Numbered from the stretch's first letter, positions 7,562 to 15,351 are shown. The stretch: DNA of 21,236 bases from an uncultured Collinsella sp. (GCA_900542175.1 UQNC01000034.1:1-21236), one strand, 5' to 3'. Translations and numbers: made by a program. The notes: generated by a model not told the origin, from the sequence alone.

Positions 7562-7593
7562 GGGCGTGACATTGTTGTCATGTCCGGGCTTTT
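7560..7593 (+). terminator. Rho-independent terminator of the deformylase-like gene
   Basis: CCGGGCGTGACA (7560-7571) pairs with TGTCATGTCCGG (7576-7587), including two G-U pairs, around the loop TTGT. It is followed by GCTTTT. Confidence 0.75.
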
Positions 7594-7656
7594 GTGTTTA
7601 GCGCCTTTTTGTTTGGTGACAATAACCTTAGCAGGACCGTAAAGCTAGGAGGCGCT

Positions 7657-8622
7657 ATGTGCACGAGCATTCGATTTACCGATAATTCTGGCCACATGTA
7701 TCTGGGCCGCAACCTCGACTGGAGCTTTGACTACGGCCAACAGGTTCGCGTGATGCCGCGCGGGTTCCACATTCCGTATTCGTTTATCGACGATGCGTCG
7801 GCGGCACACGCGGTAATCGGCATGTGCATCGATTACAAGAACTATCCCATGTTTTTCGACTGTGGTAACGATGCGGGTCTGGCTGTGGCGGGGCTCAACT
7901 TTCCCGGCTATGCCGAGTATGCCGAGGGCCCTGTCGACGGCAAGAACAATATCGCGGCCTATGAGTTTCCCCTGTGGGTGGCAGCGACGTTCTCGACGGT
8001 CGATGAGGTCGAGGCCGCGCTGCGCGACACGGTGATTGTCGCCAAATCTGCCGGAGAGGGGCTGGGCGTGTCGCTGCTCCATTGGATTATCGGCGACAGC
8101 CAGCGCAGCATCGTGGTCGAGATGATGGCTGACGGCCTGCATGTATACGACGATCCGGTCGACACCCTTGCCAACCAGCCGACCTTCCCGTGGCACATGG
8201 AAAACCTGCGCACCTATATCACCGCCACAAGCGATTTTCCGCAGACGGCGACATGGCGTGGCGCCGAGCTTAAGCCCTATGGAGCCGGTGCCGGCATGCG
8301 CGGCATTCCGGGCGATTGCTATTCGCCGAGCCGTTTTGTAAAGGCGGCGTACCTCAATGCCAATTACCCGCAAAAGGAGAGCGAGACCGAAAACGTCGTT
8401 CGCATGTTCCGCTCGCTCGAGGGCGTGGTGATGATTGAGGGGGCGTCCAGGATGGGCGATGGCAAGTTCGAGAAGACTATCTATACCGGATGCTTTAGCG
8501 CGCGCACGGGCAATTATTACTACGCGATGTATGGGGATCCGTCGATTCGTTACGTGAGCCTGATGGATGCCGAGGGCGCGAGCCCCGATAGGCTCGTGGT
8601 TCCCGAGCCGCGTCGTTCGTAG
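7657..8622 (+). CDS. bsh: Bile salt hydrolase (conjugated bile acid hydrolase, choloylglycine hydrolase family)
   Basis: A 321-residue Ntn-fold amidase that releases glycine or taurine from conjugated bile acids. The mature enzyme starts at Cys2 (MCTSI), the nucleophile exposed when the initiator methionine is removed. Conserved active-site residues are Arg18 and Asp21 (GRNLDW), Asn81 (AGLNFPGY), Asn173 (ANQPTF) and Arg226 (SPSRF). Asn81 favours bile salt hydrolase over penicillin V acylase, which usually has tyrosine there. There is no signal peptide, in line with a cytosolic enzyme. AGGAGG at 7647-7652 fixes the ATG at 7657; the frame is open from 7594 but lacks a ribosome site there. It is monocistronic between two terminators. 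Such a gene points to an intestinal habitat. Confidence 0.9.
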   Translation: MCTSIRFTDNSGHMYLGRNLDWSFDYGQQVRVMPRGFHIPYSFIDDASAAHAVIGMCIDYKNYPMFFDCGNDAGLAVAGLNFPGYAEYAEGPVDGKNNIAAYEFPLWVAATFSTVDEVEAALRDTVIVAKSAGEGLGVSLLHWIIGDSQRSIVVEMMADGLHVYDDPVDTLANQPTFPWHMENLRTYITATSDFPQTATWRGAELKPYGAGAGMRGIPGDCYSPSRFVKAAYLNANYPQKESETENVVRMFRSLEGVVMIEGASRMGDGKFEKTIYTGCFSARTGNYYYAMYGDPSIRYVSLMDAEGASPDRLVVPEPRRS

Positions 8623-8645
8623 CTCACTGGTCCGTTGCGACATAA

Positions 8646-8681
8646 AACGGCCTCGCACCTCTTATGAGATGCGAGGCCGTT
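8646..8681. terminator. Bidirectional terminator between bsh and kup
   Basis: AACGGCCTCGCA (8646-8657) pairs perfectly with TGCGAGGCCGTT (8670-8681), and an inner CTC/GAG stem closes a TTAT loop. It lies between the two convergent stop codons, with an A-run on the left that serves the minus strand. Confidence 0.88.
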
Positions 8682-8703
8682 GTCGTCAATGGCTGGTGGC
8701 GTG

Positions 8704-10932
8704 TTAGAAGTTGGCGTCGTTGAACTGGGTGCTCTCGAGTCCGTCGAGTTGCTGTTCGGGCGTATCTGCGACGCTCTCGAGCAGCTCAGTGGGATCGACG
8801 TTCATATTCTTACCGGCTTCGTTGCCGTTGACCAGGTCGTCCGAGAAGATGTCGACTTCCATTTCTTCGGCCTCTTCGATCTGAACCTCGAGCGGCACTT
8901 GGGTGCGCACGAGCTTAACGGCCGGGCGCATGCGGGCAAACAGCGGCACGTACTCGATGATGATGGCCGAGTTCTCGAGACCGTACCAGCGTGCCGGGCT
9001 TCCGCAGGCGCGGCGGACGGCGTACTTGATGGCCATCACGCGGTGGTCATTGCGGTTGATGTCCGTTTCGGGGGCGAGCATCTTGCGCAGCATACAAAAA
9101 CGGAAGTCGCCCACGTTGCCGCGCGTCTCGTAGATGGAGTAGGTGTGATGCTGCGGCGGCAGCTCACCCGATGCCATCAAGTCGCCAACGATTTGGCGCA
9201 GGTAGGCATTAACGCGCTGGTTGACCTTAAAGCCCAAGTCCAGGCGCACGCGGAACAAAAAGTCCGTGCCAAAGGTCTCGACGGAATACTCGTGCGTATA
9301 GGGCTCGTCGGTAACGTGCACGTTGATGAACCAGTATGCCTTGGCGCGCTTGGGATGCTTATCCAAGATGGAATAGAGCACGTCGCGGTCGAGCGTGAGC
9401 GGGTCGGGGCTGTTGGTGAGGAACACCAGATTGTCGGCGAGCACGGGGTAGGTCTCGTCGTTGCGCAGGCGGTTGAGCTGGTCAATGTACTTGGAGACGG
9501 GCAGCAGGATCGTCTGCGTGCGCTCGATGGCGGTGCCGCGGCGCCACACGTACATAAGGCCAAACAGCAGCGAGGCCAAGAAGATCATTACGTAGCCGCC
9601 GTCAAAGAACATGGTGAGGCACGAGGCGAAGAAGCACAGCTCAATGGCACCGAAGAGCAGGGCGAAGACGCAGGCGCCCAGCTTGTGCTTGAGGATGCCG
9701 GCGATATAGCTCGTCAGCAGCGTGGTGGTCATAAGCATGGTCACGGTAATGGCGAGGCCATAGGCGCTCTCCATGCGCTCGGAGTTCTGGAACAGCAGCA
9801 CAATGAAGATGCAGCCGACCCACATGATGTTGTTGACGAGTGGAATATAGAGCTGGCCCTTGGTGTCGCTGGGGTAGTGGATGCGCAGGTGCGGCATAAG
9901 GTTGAGGCGCGTTGCCTCGGATACCAGCGAGAACGAGCCGGTGATGAGCGCCTGTGAGGCGATGATGGCCGCCACGGCCGAAAGCACGATGGCAAAGGGG
10001 CGTAGGGGCTCGGGGAGCATCATATAGAACGGGTTGACGATATCCATCGCGAGCATCTGGGGGTTGGAGTTATTGGCGAGCAGCCAAGCTCCCTGACCCA
10101 GATAGTTGAGGATAAGGGCCGCCTTAACAAATGGCCAGGATGCATAGATGTTTGCCTTGCCCACGTGGCCCATGTCCGAGTAGAGTGCCTCGGCACCGGT
10201 TGTCGACAGGAAGACAAAGCCGAGCACCATAATGCCCGAATGGTTGATGGGCGAGAACAGGAACATAATGCCGCGGATGGGGTTGAGCGCGCGCAAGATG
10301 GACAGGTTGCCGAGCATGTTGAACAGACCGGCGCCTGCCAGGAACAGGAACCACAGCGTCATGAGCGGGCCGAACAGCTTGCCGATTGACGAGGTGCCGG
10401 CGCGCTGCATGGCAAATAGGCCGCAGATAATGATGATGGTGATGATGATGACGTTGGTCTGGCCGTCGCCCAGCAGCGCATGGCCCCATTCGATGGTGCG
10501 CAGACCCTCGATGGCTGTGGTGACCGTGACGGCGGGGGTGAGGATGCCGTCGGCGAGCAGCGCCGCGCCGCCGATCATGGCGGGCAGAATCAGCCATGGT
10601 GCCACCTTGCGTACGAGGCTGAACAGGGCGAAGATGCCGCCTTCGTTGTGGTTGTCGGCCTTCATGGCGATTACCACGTACTTGACCGTGGTCACGAGCG
10701 TCATGGTCCAGATGACGAGCGAAAGCGCGCCCAGGATCATGTCCTCGCTGACGGTACCGATGCCGCCGTTGTTGGCGACGATTGATTTCATGGTGTACAT
10801 GGGGCTCGTGCCGATGTCGCCATAGACGACGCCGAGCGTTACGAGCAGCATGCCAGCGGAGAGGGGGATGGCTCCGTGCCCGCCTTGCCCGCGCTGGTCT
10901 TGGAGGTTTGCCTCCAGTTTGTTGTGTGCCAC
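8704..10932 (-). CDS. kup: Kup-family potassium uptake protein
   Basis: A 742-residue membrane protein of the KUP/HAK/KT family, a proton-coupled potassium importer with 12 expected membrane helices in the first 450 residues and a long cytosolic C-terminal domain. GVVYGDIGTSPMYT is the family's first-helix signature, and NHNEGGIFALFSL follows in the second or third. It is longer than Escherichia coli Kup (about 620) because of an extended C-terminus ending in an acidic tail of roughly 70 residues rich in Glu and Asp. The GTG at 10932 is preferred because AAGGGAG sits six bases before it; an in-frame ATG at 10950 would put that site inside the gene. No ydaO (c-di-AMP) riboswitch is recognisable in the short leader. 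Confidence 0.92.
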   Translation of the reverse strand: MAHNKLEANLQDQRGQGGHGAIPLSAGMLLVTLGVVYGDIGTSPMYTMKSIVANNGGIGTVSEDMILGALSLVIWTMTLVTTVKYVVIAMKADNHNEGGIFALFSLVRKVAPWLILPAMIGGAALLADGILTPAVTVTTAIEGLRTIEWGHALLGDGQTNVIIITIIIICGLFAMQRAGTSSIGKLFGPLMTLWFLFLAGAGLFNMLGNLSILRALNPIRGIMFLFSPINHSGIMVLGFVFLSTTGAEALYSDMGHVGKANIYASWPFVKAALILNYLGQGAWLLANNSNPQMLAMDIVNPFYMMLPEPLRPFAIVLSAVAAIIASQALITGSFSLVSEATRLNLMPHLRIHYPSDTKGQLYIPLVNNIMWVGCIFIVLLFQNSERMESAYGLAITVTMLMTTTLLTSYIAGILKHKLGACVFALLFGAIELCFFASCLTMFFDGGYVMIFLASLLFGLMYVWRRGTAIERTQTILLPVSKYIDQLNRLRNDETYPVLADNLVFLTNSPDPLTLDRDVLYSILDKHPKRAKAYWFINVHVTDEPYTHEYSVETFGTDFLFRVRLDLGFKVNQRVNAYLRQIVGDLMASGELPPQHHTYSIYETRGNVGDFRFCMLRKMLAPETDINRNDHRVMAIKYAVRRACGSPARWYGLENSAIIIEYVPLFARMRPAVKLVRTQVPLEVQIEEAEEMEVDIFSDDLVNGNEAGKNMNVDPTELLESVADTPEQQLDGLESTQFNDANF

Positions 10933-11031
10933 GAGGACTCCCTTAGACATCCGGTTATCTGTCTAGGACAAAAAACTTTATGCCGTCTTTATACATACAA
11001 GAGCAGTTTGGCACATCGGGTTATTTTAGAC

Positions 11032-11055
11032 AATAATCCTCAGCTGGGGATTATT
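11032..11055. repeat. Near-perfect 24-bp palindrome between the EamA gene and kup
   Basis: AATAATCC and GGATTATT flank a central CAGCTG with one mismatched pair. It lies 35 bases past the EamA gene stop and about 100 bases upstream of the kup start. It could be a weak terminator (no clear T-run) or a dimeric repressor site for kup. Confidence 0.45.
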
Positions 11056-11089
11056 TATCTACGCAGGTAGCATTTCAAAGCAGGGGCTT

Positions 11090-12001
11090 TTAAGCACGTG
11101 CTGTCTGGGCGATGCCAGCCTTGGCGTTTGCGCGTTTGCCGGCGAGTTCGCAAAAAATCGCGCCGCCGATGATAAGCGCGGCGCCCATCAGGCGGACCGG
11201 TGTTATGGCTTCACCCAAAAGGGCGGCCGAGAACACGACCGCCGAAAGCGGCTCGAGGTAGCCGACGACGGCGACGGTCTGGACGGGCAGCTTGGCGACG
11301 GCGCTAAAGTAGAGCAGGCAACCAATGCCGGTGTTGACGACGCCGAGCATAGCGACGGCGCGCCAATCAATGCTGGCGGCGACGCCGGCGGACAGGAACG
11401 AGGGAGCGCCCTGCGTGATGAGCGTGAGGGCCAGTGCGGTCACAAAGGCGGCGCTCACTTGGAGTGCGGAGTTCTCGAGGCCCTCGATGTGCGGCGCACC
11501 CTTGCTGGCGATGACCATCAATGCATAGCAGAAGGCCGAGGCGATTCCACAGACGATGCCCGCAATGGGCATATTGCCGCCTAGACCTTGCGCTGCAATG
11601 AGAAAAGCACCGCAGGCGACGGCGACAAAGCCGGCGATTTTGCCGCCGGTCAGCTTTTCGCCAAAAATGAGCGGGGAGAGGGCCATAACGATGATGGGGC
11701 CACAGTAATACAACAGCGAGGAGATACCAACGCCGATCGTCTGATAGGCGCGGAACAGGAAAATCCAGCTGGCGCCCAGCGCGGCGCCCGAGACGATGAG
11801 CGCTGCGGCCTCGCGGGGGCGAGACGGAGCCTGCAGGTTATGGCGCTTGGTTATGAAGAGGATGGCGGCAAGGGTGAGAGCGCCCAAAAACGTGCGCAAC
11901 AGTACGATATCGGAGCTCGGCAGCGCGATGGCAGCGGCGATGATGCCGTTGGAGCCAAACAATAGCAATGCTGCTAAGTACGTAAACAATCCGTTGTTCA
12001 T
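11090..12001 (-). CDS. EamA-family (DMT superfamily) metabolite exporter
   Basis: A 303-residue membrane protein with two tandem EamA repeats, about ten helices, of the drug/metabolite transporter superfamily. The first repeat holds LLRTFLGALTLAAIL and the end motif SPLIFGEKLTGGKIAGFVAVACGAFLI. The second repeat ends in YLEPLSAVVFSAALLGEAITPVRLMGAALIIGGAI, the usual EamA closing motif. Family members export amino acids, nucleosides or other metabolites; nothing here fixes the substrate. It is divergent from a LysR gene across 118 bases, the classic layout in which the regulator controls the exporter. The start ATG at 12001 has GAGGGGA upstream at a rather long distance. Confidence 0.9.
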   Translation of the reverse strand: MNNGLFTYLAALLLFGSNGIIAAAIALPSSDIVLLRTFLGALTLAAILFITKRHNLQAPSRPREAAALIVSGAALGASWIFLFRAYQTIGVGISSLLYYCGPIIVMALSPLIFGEKLTGGKIAGFVAVACGAFLIAAQGLGGNMPIAGIVCGIASAFCYALMVIASKGAPHIEGLENSALQVSAAFVTALALTLITQGAPSFLSAGVAASIDWRAVAMLGVVNTGIGCLLYFSAVAKLPVQTVAVVGYLEPLSAVVFSAALLGEAITPVRLMGAALIIGGAIFCELAGKRANAKAGIAQTARA

Positions 12002-12024
12002 GTGCTGACATCCCCTCTATATCC

Positions 12025-12047
12025 GAACATGTTCACTATGGGTGAAC
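12025..12047. promoter_or_regulatory. Candidate LysR operator between the EamA gene and the LysR gene
   Basis: Two overlapping dyads occur in the divergent intergenic region: GAACATGTTC (12025-12034) and GTTCAC-N5-GTGAAC (12031-12047). They share a half-site and sit where a LysR regulator would bind to control both directions. The assignment to the adjacent regulator is by position only. Confidence 0.5.
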
Positions 12048-12068
12048 TGGCTTTAGAAGAAAAACGAA

Positions 12069-12074
12069 TATAAT
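12069..12074 (+). promoter_or_regulatory. Probable -10 box of the second LysR gene
   Basis: A consensus TATAAT lies 46 bases before the GTG start. The -35 region is poor, and the dyads lie just upstream, compatible with autoregulation. Confidence 0.45.
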
Positions 12075-12119
12075 GCATGGATAACATGACAAAAACTCAT
12101 GTAAAGGTGGAGGGGTGCC

Positions 12120-12977
12120 GTGGAAACGAATATTCAAAAGATGCAGGTTCTGCTCGAGACCGTGCGGGCCGGCAGTTTTACGCGCGCCGCCGAGCGGCTG
12201 AGCTATTCGCAGTCGGGCGTGAGCCGCATGGTGGGCGACCTTGAGACCGATTGGGGTTTTAAGGTGCTCGACCGCAGCCGCGAGGGTGTGGTGCTTTCTG
12301 CCGATGGGCGGCAGATCATGCCGGCGGTTGAGGCGCTCTGCGAGGAGTTTGGCCGCCTGCAGCGACACGTGGACGAGATGCGTGGGCTCATGCGCGGCAA
12401 GATCTGCATTGGTACGTTTTCGAGTGTGGCGACCCATGTACTGCCGCCGGTGATTGCGCGCTTTCGCGCCGATCATCCGGATGTCGATTACGAGCTGCTG
12501 ATGGGTGATTACTCCGAGATTGAGCAATGGGTGGCGGAAGGCCGCTGCGACCTGGGCTTTATTCCGCGCGAGCCACGCGGCGCCGGCATGGCGTCGCGAC
12601 CGTTGGTGCAAGACGAGTTGATGGCCGTGGTGCCAGCGGACTCCTCGCTTGCCACGGCGGAGGTCGTTTCTCTTGCCGATTTAGCCAACGAGCAGTTTAT
12701 TCTGCTAGAACGCGGCACTGATGACGAGATTACGCCGCTATTCCGTCGGGCGGGGCTGGCGGTGCGCTCAAAACTGTCGACTTGGGATGACTATGCGATT
12801 ATGGCTATGGTCGAGGATGGCCTGGGCGTGAGCATTCTTCCCGCGCTCATCTTGCGTCGCTGCCAGTTCGATGTTGCTGTGCGTCCGCTCGAAGGGCATC
12901 CCCATCGGCAGATCAACGCCATATATCGAACGGCCGATGTTTCGCTTGCCGCCGCTCGTTTCCTCGAATACCTCTAA
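12120..12977 (+). CDS. LysR-family transcriptional regulator, probably of the adjacent exporter
   Basis: A 285-residue LysR-type regulator. Its N-terminal winged helix-turn-helix covers residues 1-65, with the recognition region LSYSQSGVSRMVGDLE, and the effector domain begins near residue 92 (GKICIGTFSSVATHVLPPVI). A GTG at 12120 starts it, four bases after the strong ribosome site GGTGGAGGGG. It is transcribed away from the EamA exporter gene, and two inverted repeats lie between them, so control of that exporter is the likely role. The ligand is unknown. No terminator is visible after it before the next promoter. Confidence 0.92.
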   Translation: METNIQKMQVLLETVRAGSFTRAAERLSYSQSGVSRMVGDLETDWGFKVLDRSREGVVLSADGRQIMPAVEALCEEFGRLQRHVDEMRGLMRGKICIGTFSSVATHVLPPVIARFRADHPDVDYELLMGDYSEIEQWVAEGRCDLGFIPREPRGAGMASRPLVQDELMAVVPADSSLATAEVVSLADLANEQFILLERGTDDEITPLFRRAGLAVRSKLSTWDDYAIMAMVEDGLGVSILPALILRRCQFDVAVRPLEGHPHRQINAIYRTADVSLAAARFLEYL

Positions 12978-13037
12978 ATGCGTGCACGTCGTTATCGCCT
13001 TGGGATAAATCTCGAGGTCTTGCTCATTTTATTTTTG

Positions 13038-13121
13038 AAATTGAACTTTTCGAAATAGCACGGCGTTATACTGCTGCCTAAATTGAACTCAGGTTCAATT
13101 CGTGTTGTATAAATTGAACTT
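13038..13121. promoter_or_regulatory. Operator array of four AATTGAAC sites upstream of the HTH/AlaA gene
   Basis: Copies of AAATTGAAC stand at 13038-13048, 13080-13090 and 13111-13121 on the plus strand, and an inverted copy GTTCAATT at 13093-13100. The middle two form the dyad AATTGAAC-TCAG-GTTCAATT. The first overlaps a possible -35 (TTGAAC, 13041-13046), and a TATACT -10 lies at 13067-13072. This is the layout of a repressor array. The XRE domain encoded by the next gene is the natural candidate binder, by position only. Confidence 0.65.
13067..13072 (+). promoter_or_regulatory. Probable -10 box of the HTH/AlaA gene
   Basis: TATACT lies 68 bases before the GTG start. TTGAAC at 13041-13046 is 20 bases upstream, slightly long for a -35. 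TTGAAC at 13083 with TATAAA at 13108 might form a second promoter. Confidence 0.4.
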
Positions 13122-13140
13122 TGCCAGCAAGGAGGTTCTA

Positions 13141-14661
13141 GTGGCCCAAGAGACGTTTAGCGATCGTCTGCGACAGGCTATGTCCGATCGCGACGTTCGC
13201 CAGTCGGACGTGATCCGCGCATCGGAGATGCTCGGCAAAAAACTCGGCAAGAGTCAGATGAGCCAATATGTGAGCGGCAAGACGATTCCGCGGCGCGATG
13301 TGGCTGAGCTGCTCGCCCGTATTTTGGAGGTCGATGTTACCTGGCTGCTTGCCGGCGACGCCGATCAAGGCGAGGCATCATCACCCCGCAACGATTCCAA
13401 GCCCGAACCCCATCCCTCAGCTCAAATTGCAAGGAGCACCACCATGCGTACTTTTTCTAAATCCACCAAGCTCGATAACGTCCTGTATGACGTGCGCGGT
13501 CCCGTCGTCGACGAGGCCGCCCGTATGGAGGACGAGGGCGAGCGCATCCTCAAGCTCAATATCGGCAACCCGGCGCCCTTCGGTTTCCGCACGCCCGATG
13601 AGGTCATCAAGGACATGCGCCAGCAGCTGCCCGACTGCGAAGGCTATTCCAACTCGCGTGGCCTGTTCTCCGCGCGCAAGGCGATCATGCAGTATTCGCA
13701 GATCAAGGGCTTGCCCAACGTTCAGATGGAGCATATCTACACGGGCAACGGCGTGTCCGAGCTCATTCAGCTTTCGATGAACGCGCTGCTCGACAATGGC
13801 GACGAGATTCTGATCCCCAGCCCCGACTATCCGCTCTGGACGGCGTGCGCAACCCTTGCCGGCGGTCATCCTGTGCACTATCTGTGCGATGAGCAGGCGG
13901 ATTGGTATCCCGACCTGGAGGATATGGAGTCCAAGATCACGAGCGCGACCAAAGCCCTCGTTATCATCAACCCCAACAACCCCACGGGCTCGGTCTACCC
14001 GCGCGAGGTGCTCGAGGGCATCGTCGAGGTTGCACGCAGGCATCAGCTGATGATCTTTGCCGATGAGATCTACGACCGCCTGTGCATGGACGGCTACGAG
14101 CACGTCTCGATTGCCTCGCTCGCTCCCGATCTGCCCTGCGTCACCTTTAGCGGTCTGTCCAAGTCGCACATGATCGCGGGCTATCGTATTGGCTGGATGG
14201 TGCTTTCGGGCAACCAGCGCTGCATGAGCGACTTCATCATGGGCATCAACATGCTCTCCAACATGCGCCTGTGCTCCAACGTGCCGGCTCAGTCGATCGT
14301 TCAGACGGCGCTCGGTGGCCATCAGTCCGTCAACGACTACATCCGCCCCGGCGGCCGTGTCTACGAGCAGCGCAACTTTGTGTATGAGGCGCTCAACAAG
14401 ATTGACGGCATCTCGGTGGTTAAGCCGCGTGCGGCGTTCTACATCTTCCCCAAGATGGATGTGAAGAAGTTCAACATTACCGATGACGAGCAGTTCGCCC
14501 TTGACCTGCTGCACGAGAAGAAGATCCTGATCACGCGCGGCGGCGGCTTTAACTGGGCTGAGCCCGACCACTTCCGTATCGTGTACCTGCCGCGCATGGA
14601 AGTGCTCAAAGAGTCCCTCGAAGACCTCGCCGACTTCTTCGACCATTACCGCCAGAGCTAG
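13141..14661 (+). CDS. alaA: XRE helix-turn-helix domain fused to an AlaA-type alanine aminotransferase
   Basis: A 506-residue fusion. Residues 1-75 are an XRE/Cro helix-turn-helix (QSDVIRASEMLG, MSQYVSGKTIPRRDVAELLA). A flexible linker follows (about 76-101), then a complete 405-residue fold-type I aminotransferase closely resembling Escherichia coli AlaA, which makes alanine from pyruvate and glutamate. Visible motifs are NIGNPAPFGF, PSPDYPLWTA, NPNNPTG, ADEIYDRL, the PLP lysine Lys341 in GLSKSH, and FRIVYLPR. The GTG at 13141 follows AGGAGG by five bases. A second ribosome site, AAGGAG (13431-13436), precedes an in-frame ATG at 13444 that would yield exactly the AlaA part, with its PLP lysine at 240. 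Family identity is firm; DNA binding and self-regulation are inferred. Confidence 0.92.
   Translation: MAQETFSDRLRQAMSDRDVRQSDVIRASEMLGKKLGKSQMSQYVSGKTIPRRDVAELLARILEVDVTWLLAGDADQGEASSPRNDSKPEPHPSAQIARSTTMRTFSKSTKLDNVLYDVRGPVVDEAARMEDEGERILKLNIGNPAPFGFRTPDEVIKDMRQQLPDCEGYSNSRGLFSARKAIMQYSQIKGLPNVQMEHIYTGNGVSELIQLSMNALLDNGDEILIPSPDYPLWTACATLAGGHPVHYLCDEQADWYPDLEDMESKITSATKALVIINPNNPTGSVYPREVLEGIVEVARRHQLMIFADEIYDRLCMDGYEHVSIASLAPDLPCVTFSGLSKSHMIAGYRIGWMVLSGNQRCMSDFIMGINMLSNMRLCSNVPAQSIVQTALGGHQSVNDYIRPGGRVYEQRNFVYEALNKIDGISVVKPRAAFYIFPKMDVKKFNITDDEQFALDLLHEKKILITRGGGFNWAEPDHFRIVYLPRMEVLKESLEDLADFFDHYRQS
13431..13446 (+). promoter_or_regulatory. Internal ribosome binding site and alternative start for the AlaA domain
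   Basis: AAGGAG is followed after seven bases by ATG (13444-13446), in frame with the fusion and at the exact AlaA-domain boundary. It could allow a stand-alone aminotransferase to be made from the same message. Confidence 0.55.
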
Positions 14662-14685
14662 TGGGATAGAAGTTCCGCACTATGA

Positions 14686-14721
14686 AAAGCTCCCTGCAGT
14701 TGTTTTGCTGCAGGGAGCTTT
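14686..14721. terminator. Bidirectional terminator between the HTH/AlaA gene and the deformylase gene
   Basis: AAAGCTCCCTGCAG (14686-14699) pairs perfectly with CTGCAGGGAGCTTT (14708-14721) around an 8-base loop. A-rich and T-rich flanks let it serve both convergent genes. Confidence 0.9.
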
Positions 14722-14736
14722 CTTGAATCGGCGGAA

Positions 14737-15147
14737 CTAAATAACGATTCCGCAACAGTGGTCGATTTCGTGTTGGATGATCTCGGCGGTGTAGCCCGAG
14801 AAGTTTTTGATGCGGTGGACGTAATTCTCGTCCAAATACTCAACCTTAATGCGGCGATAGCGAGTACAGGGGCGCTCGCCGGAAAGCGAGAGACATCCTT
14901 CGCTCGTCTGATAGGAATTGACCTGCTCAAGAATTTGAGGGTTGTACATCAGCAGCGCCCTGTTGCCGTCCTTTACGCAGATGATGCGTTTGCGCACGCC
15001 AATCATGTTGGCGGCAAGGCCCACGCACTCGTGCTCATGCTCATGGAGCGTATCCAGGAGGTCCTGCCCGGTCGCGGCATCGTCGGGTCCCGCGTCTTCG
15101 GAAGGCAGGCGCAAAAAGAACTCGGATTTCATGATGGGCTTAATCAT
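14737..15147 (-). CDS. def: Peptide deformylase, short form
   Basis: A 136-residue peptide deformylase homologue. Motif 2 is EGCLSL with the metal ligand Cys85, and motif 3 is the canonical HEIDH at 126-130, so the catalytic glutamate (Glu127) and both metal histidines are present. Motif 1 reads GLAANMIG: the usual glutamine is methionine (Met48). From memory this variant occurs in short deformylases of Firmicutes, so it may be a subfamily trait. GAGGAG sits six bases before the ATG at 15147. It is convergent with the HTH/AlaA gene and divergent from an MFS exporter. With the homologue at 7106-7525 it gives two short, mutually complementary deformylase-like proteins. Activity is likely but unproven. 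Confidence 0.88.
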   Translation of the reverse strand: MIKPIMKSEFFLRLPSEDAGPDDAATGQDLLDTLHEHEHECVGLAANMIGVRKRIICVKDGNRALLMYNPQILEQVNSYQTSEGCLSLSGERPCTRYRRIKVEYLDENYVHRIKNFSGYTAEIIQHEIDHCCGIVI

Positions 15148-15351
15148 GGCGGGCTCCTCATGTCTCGTGCTTTCGTGGACTTTTAATAATAGCGCGGAAG
15201 GAAAGCTGCGCGTCAGCGTTACAATCTTTCAACGTTGGACCATGTTGTCGGATCCGTCGCGTGCGGCGTCTGACGTAAGTCTAGGGCTCATGCTCGCCCT
15301 GGACTGTTCCTCTGGGGCGATGCGACTGTCGTTCCAAGAGGAAGGAAATGC

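Noticed and set aside
8680..9957. A 425-codon plus-strand open frame opposite kup
   Set aside because: It matches no family, starts inside the terminator region, and is explained by GC-rich third positions of kup on the other strand.
10951..11089. Possible ydaO (c-di-AMP) riboswitch upstream of kup
   Set aside because: The leader is too short and lacks the conserved ydaO core segments.
13417..14646. A 409-codon minus-strand open frame opposite the AlaA domain
   Set aside because: The plus strand encodes a full aminotransferase with all motifs; the antisense product has no recognisable domain.
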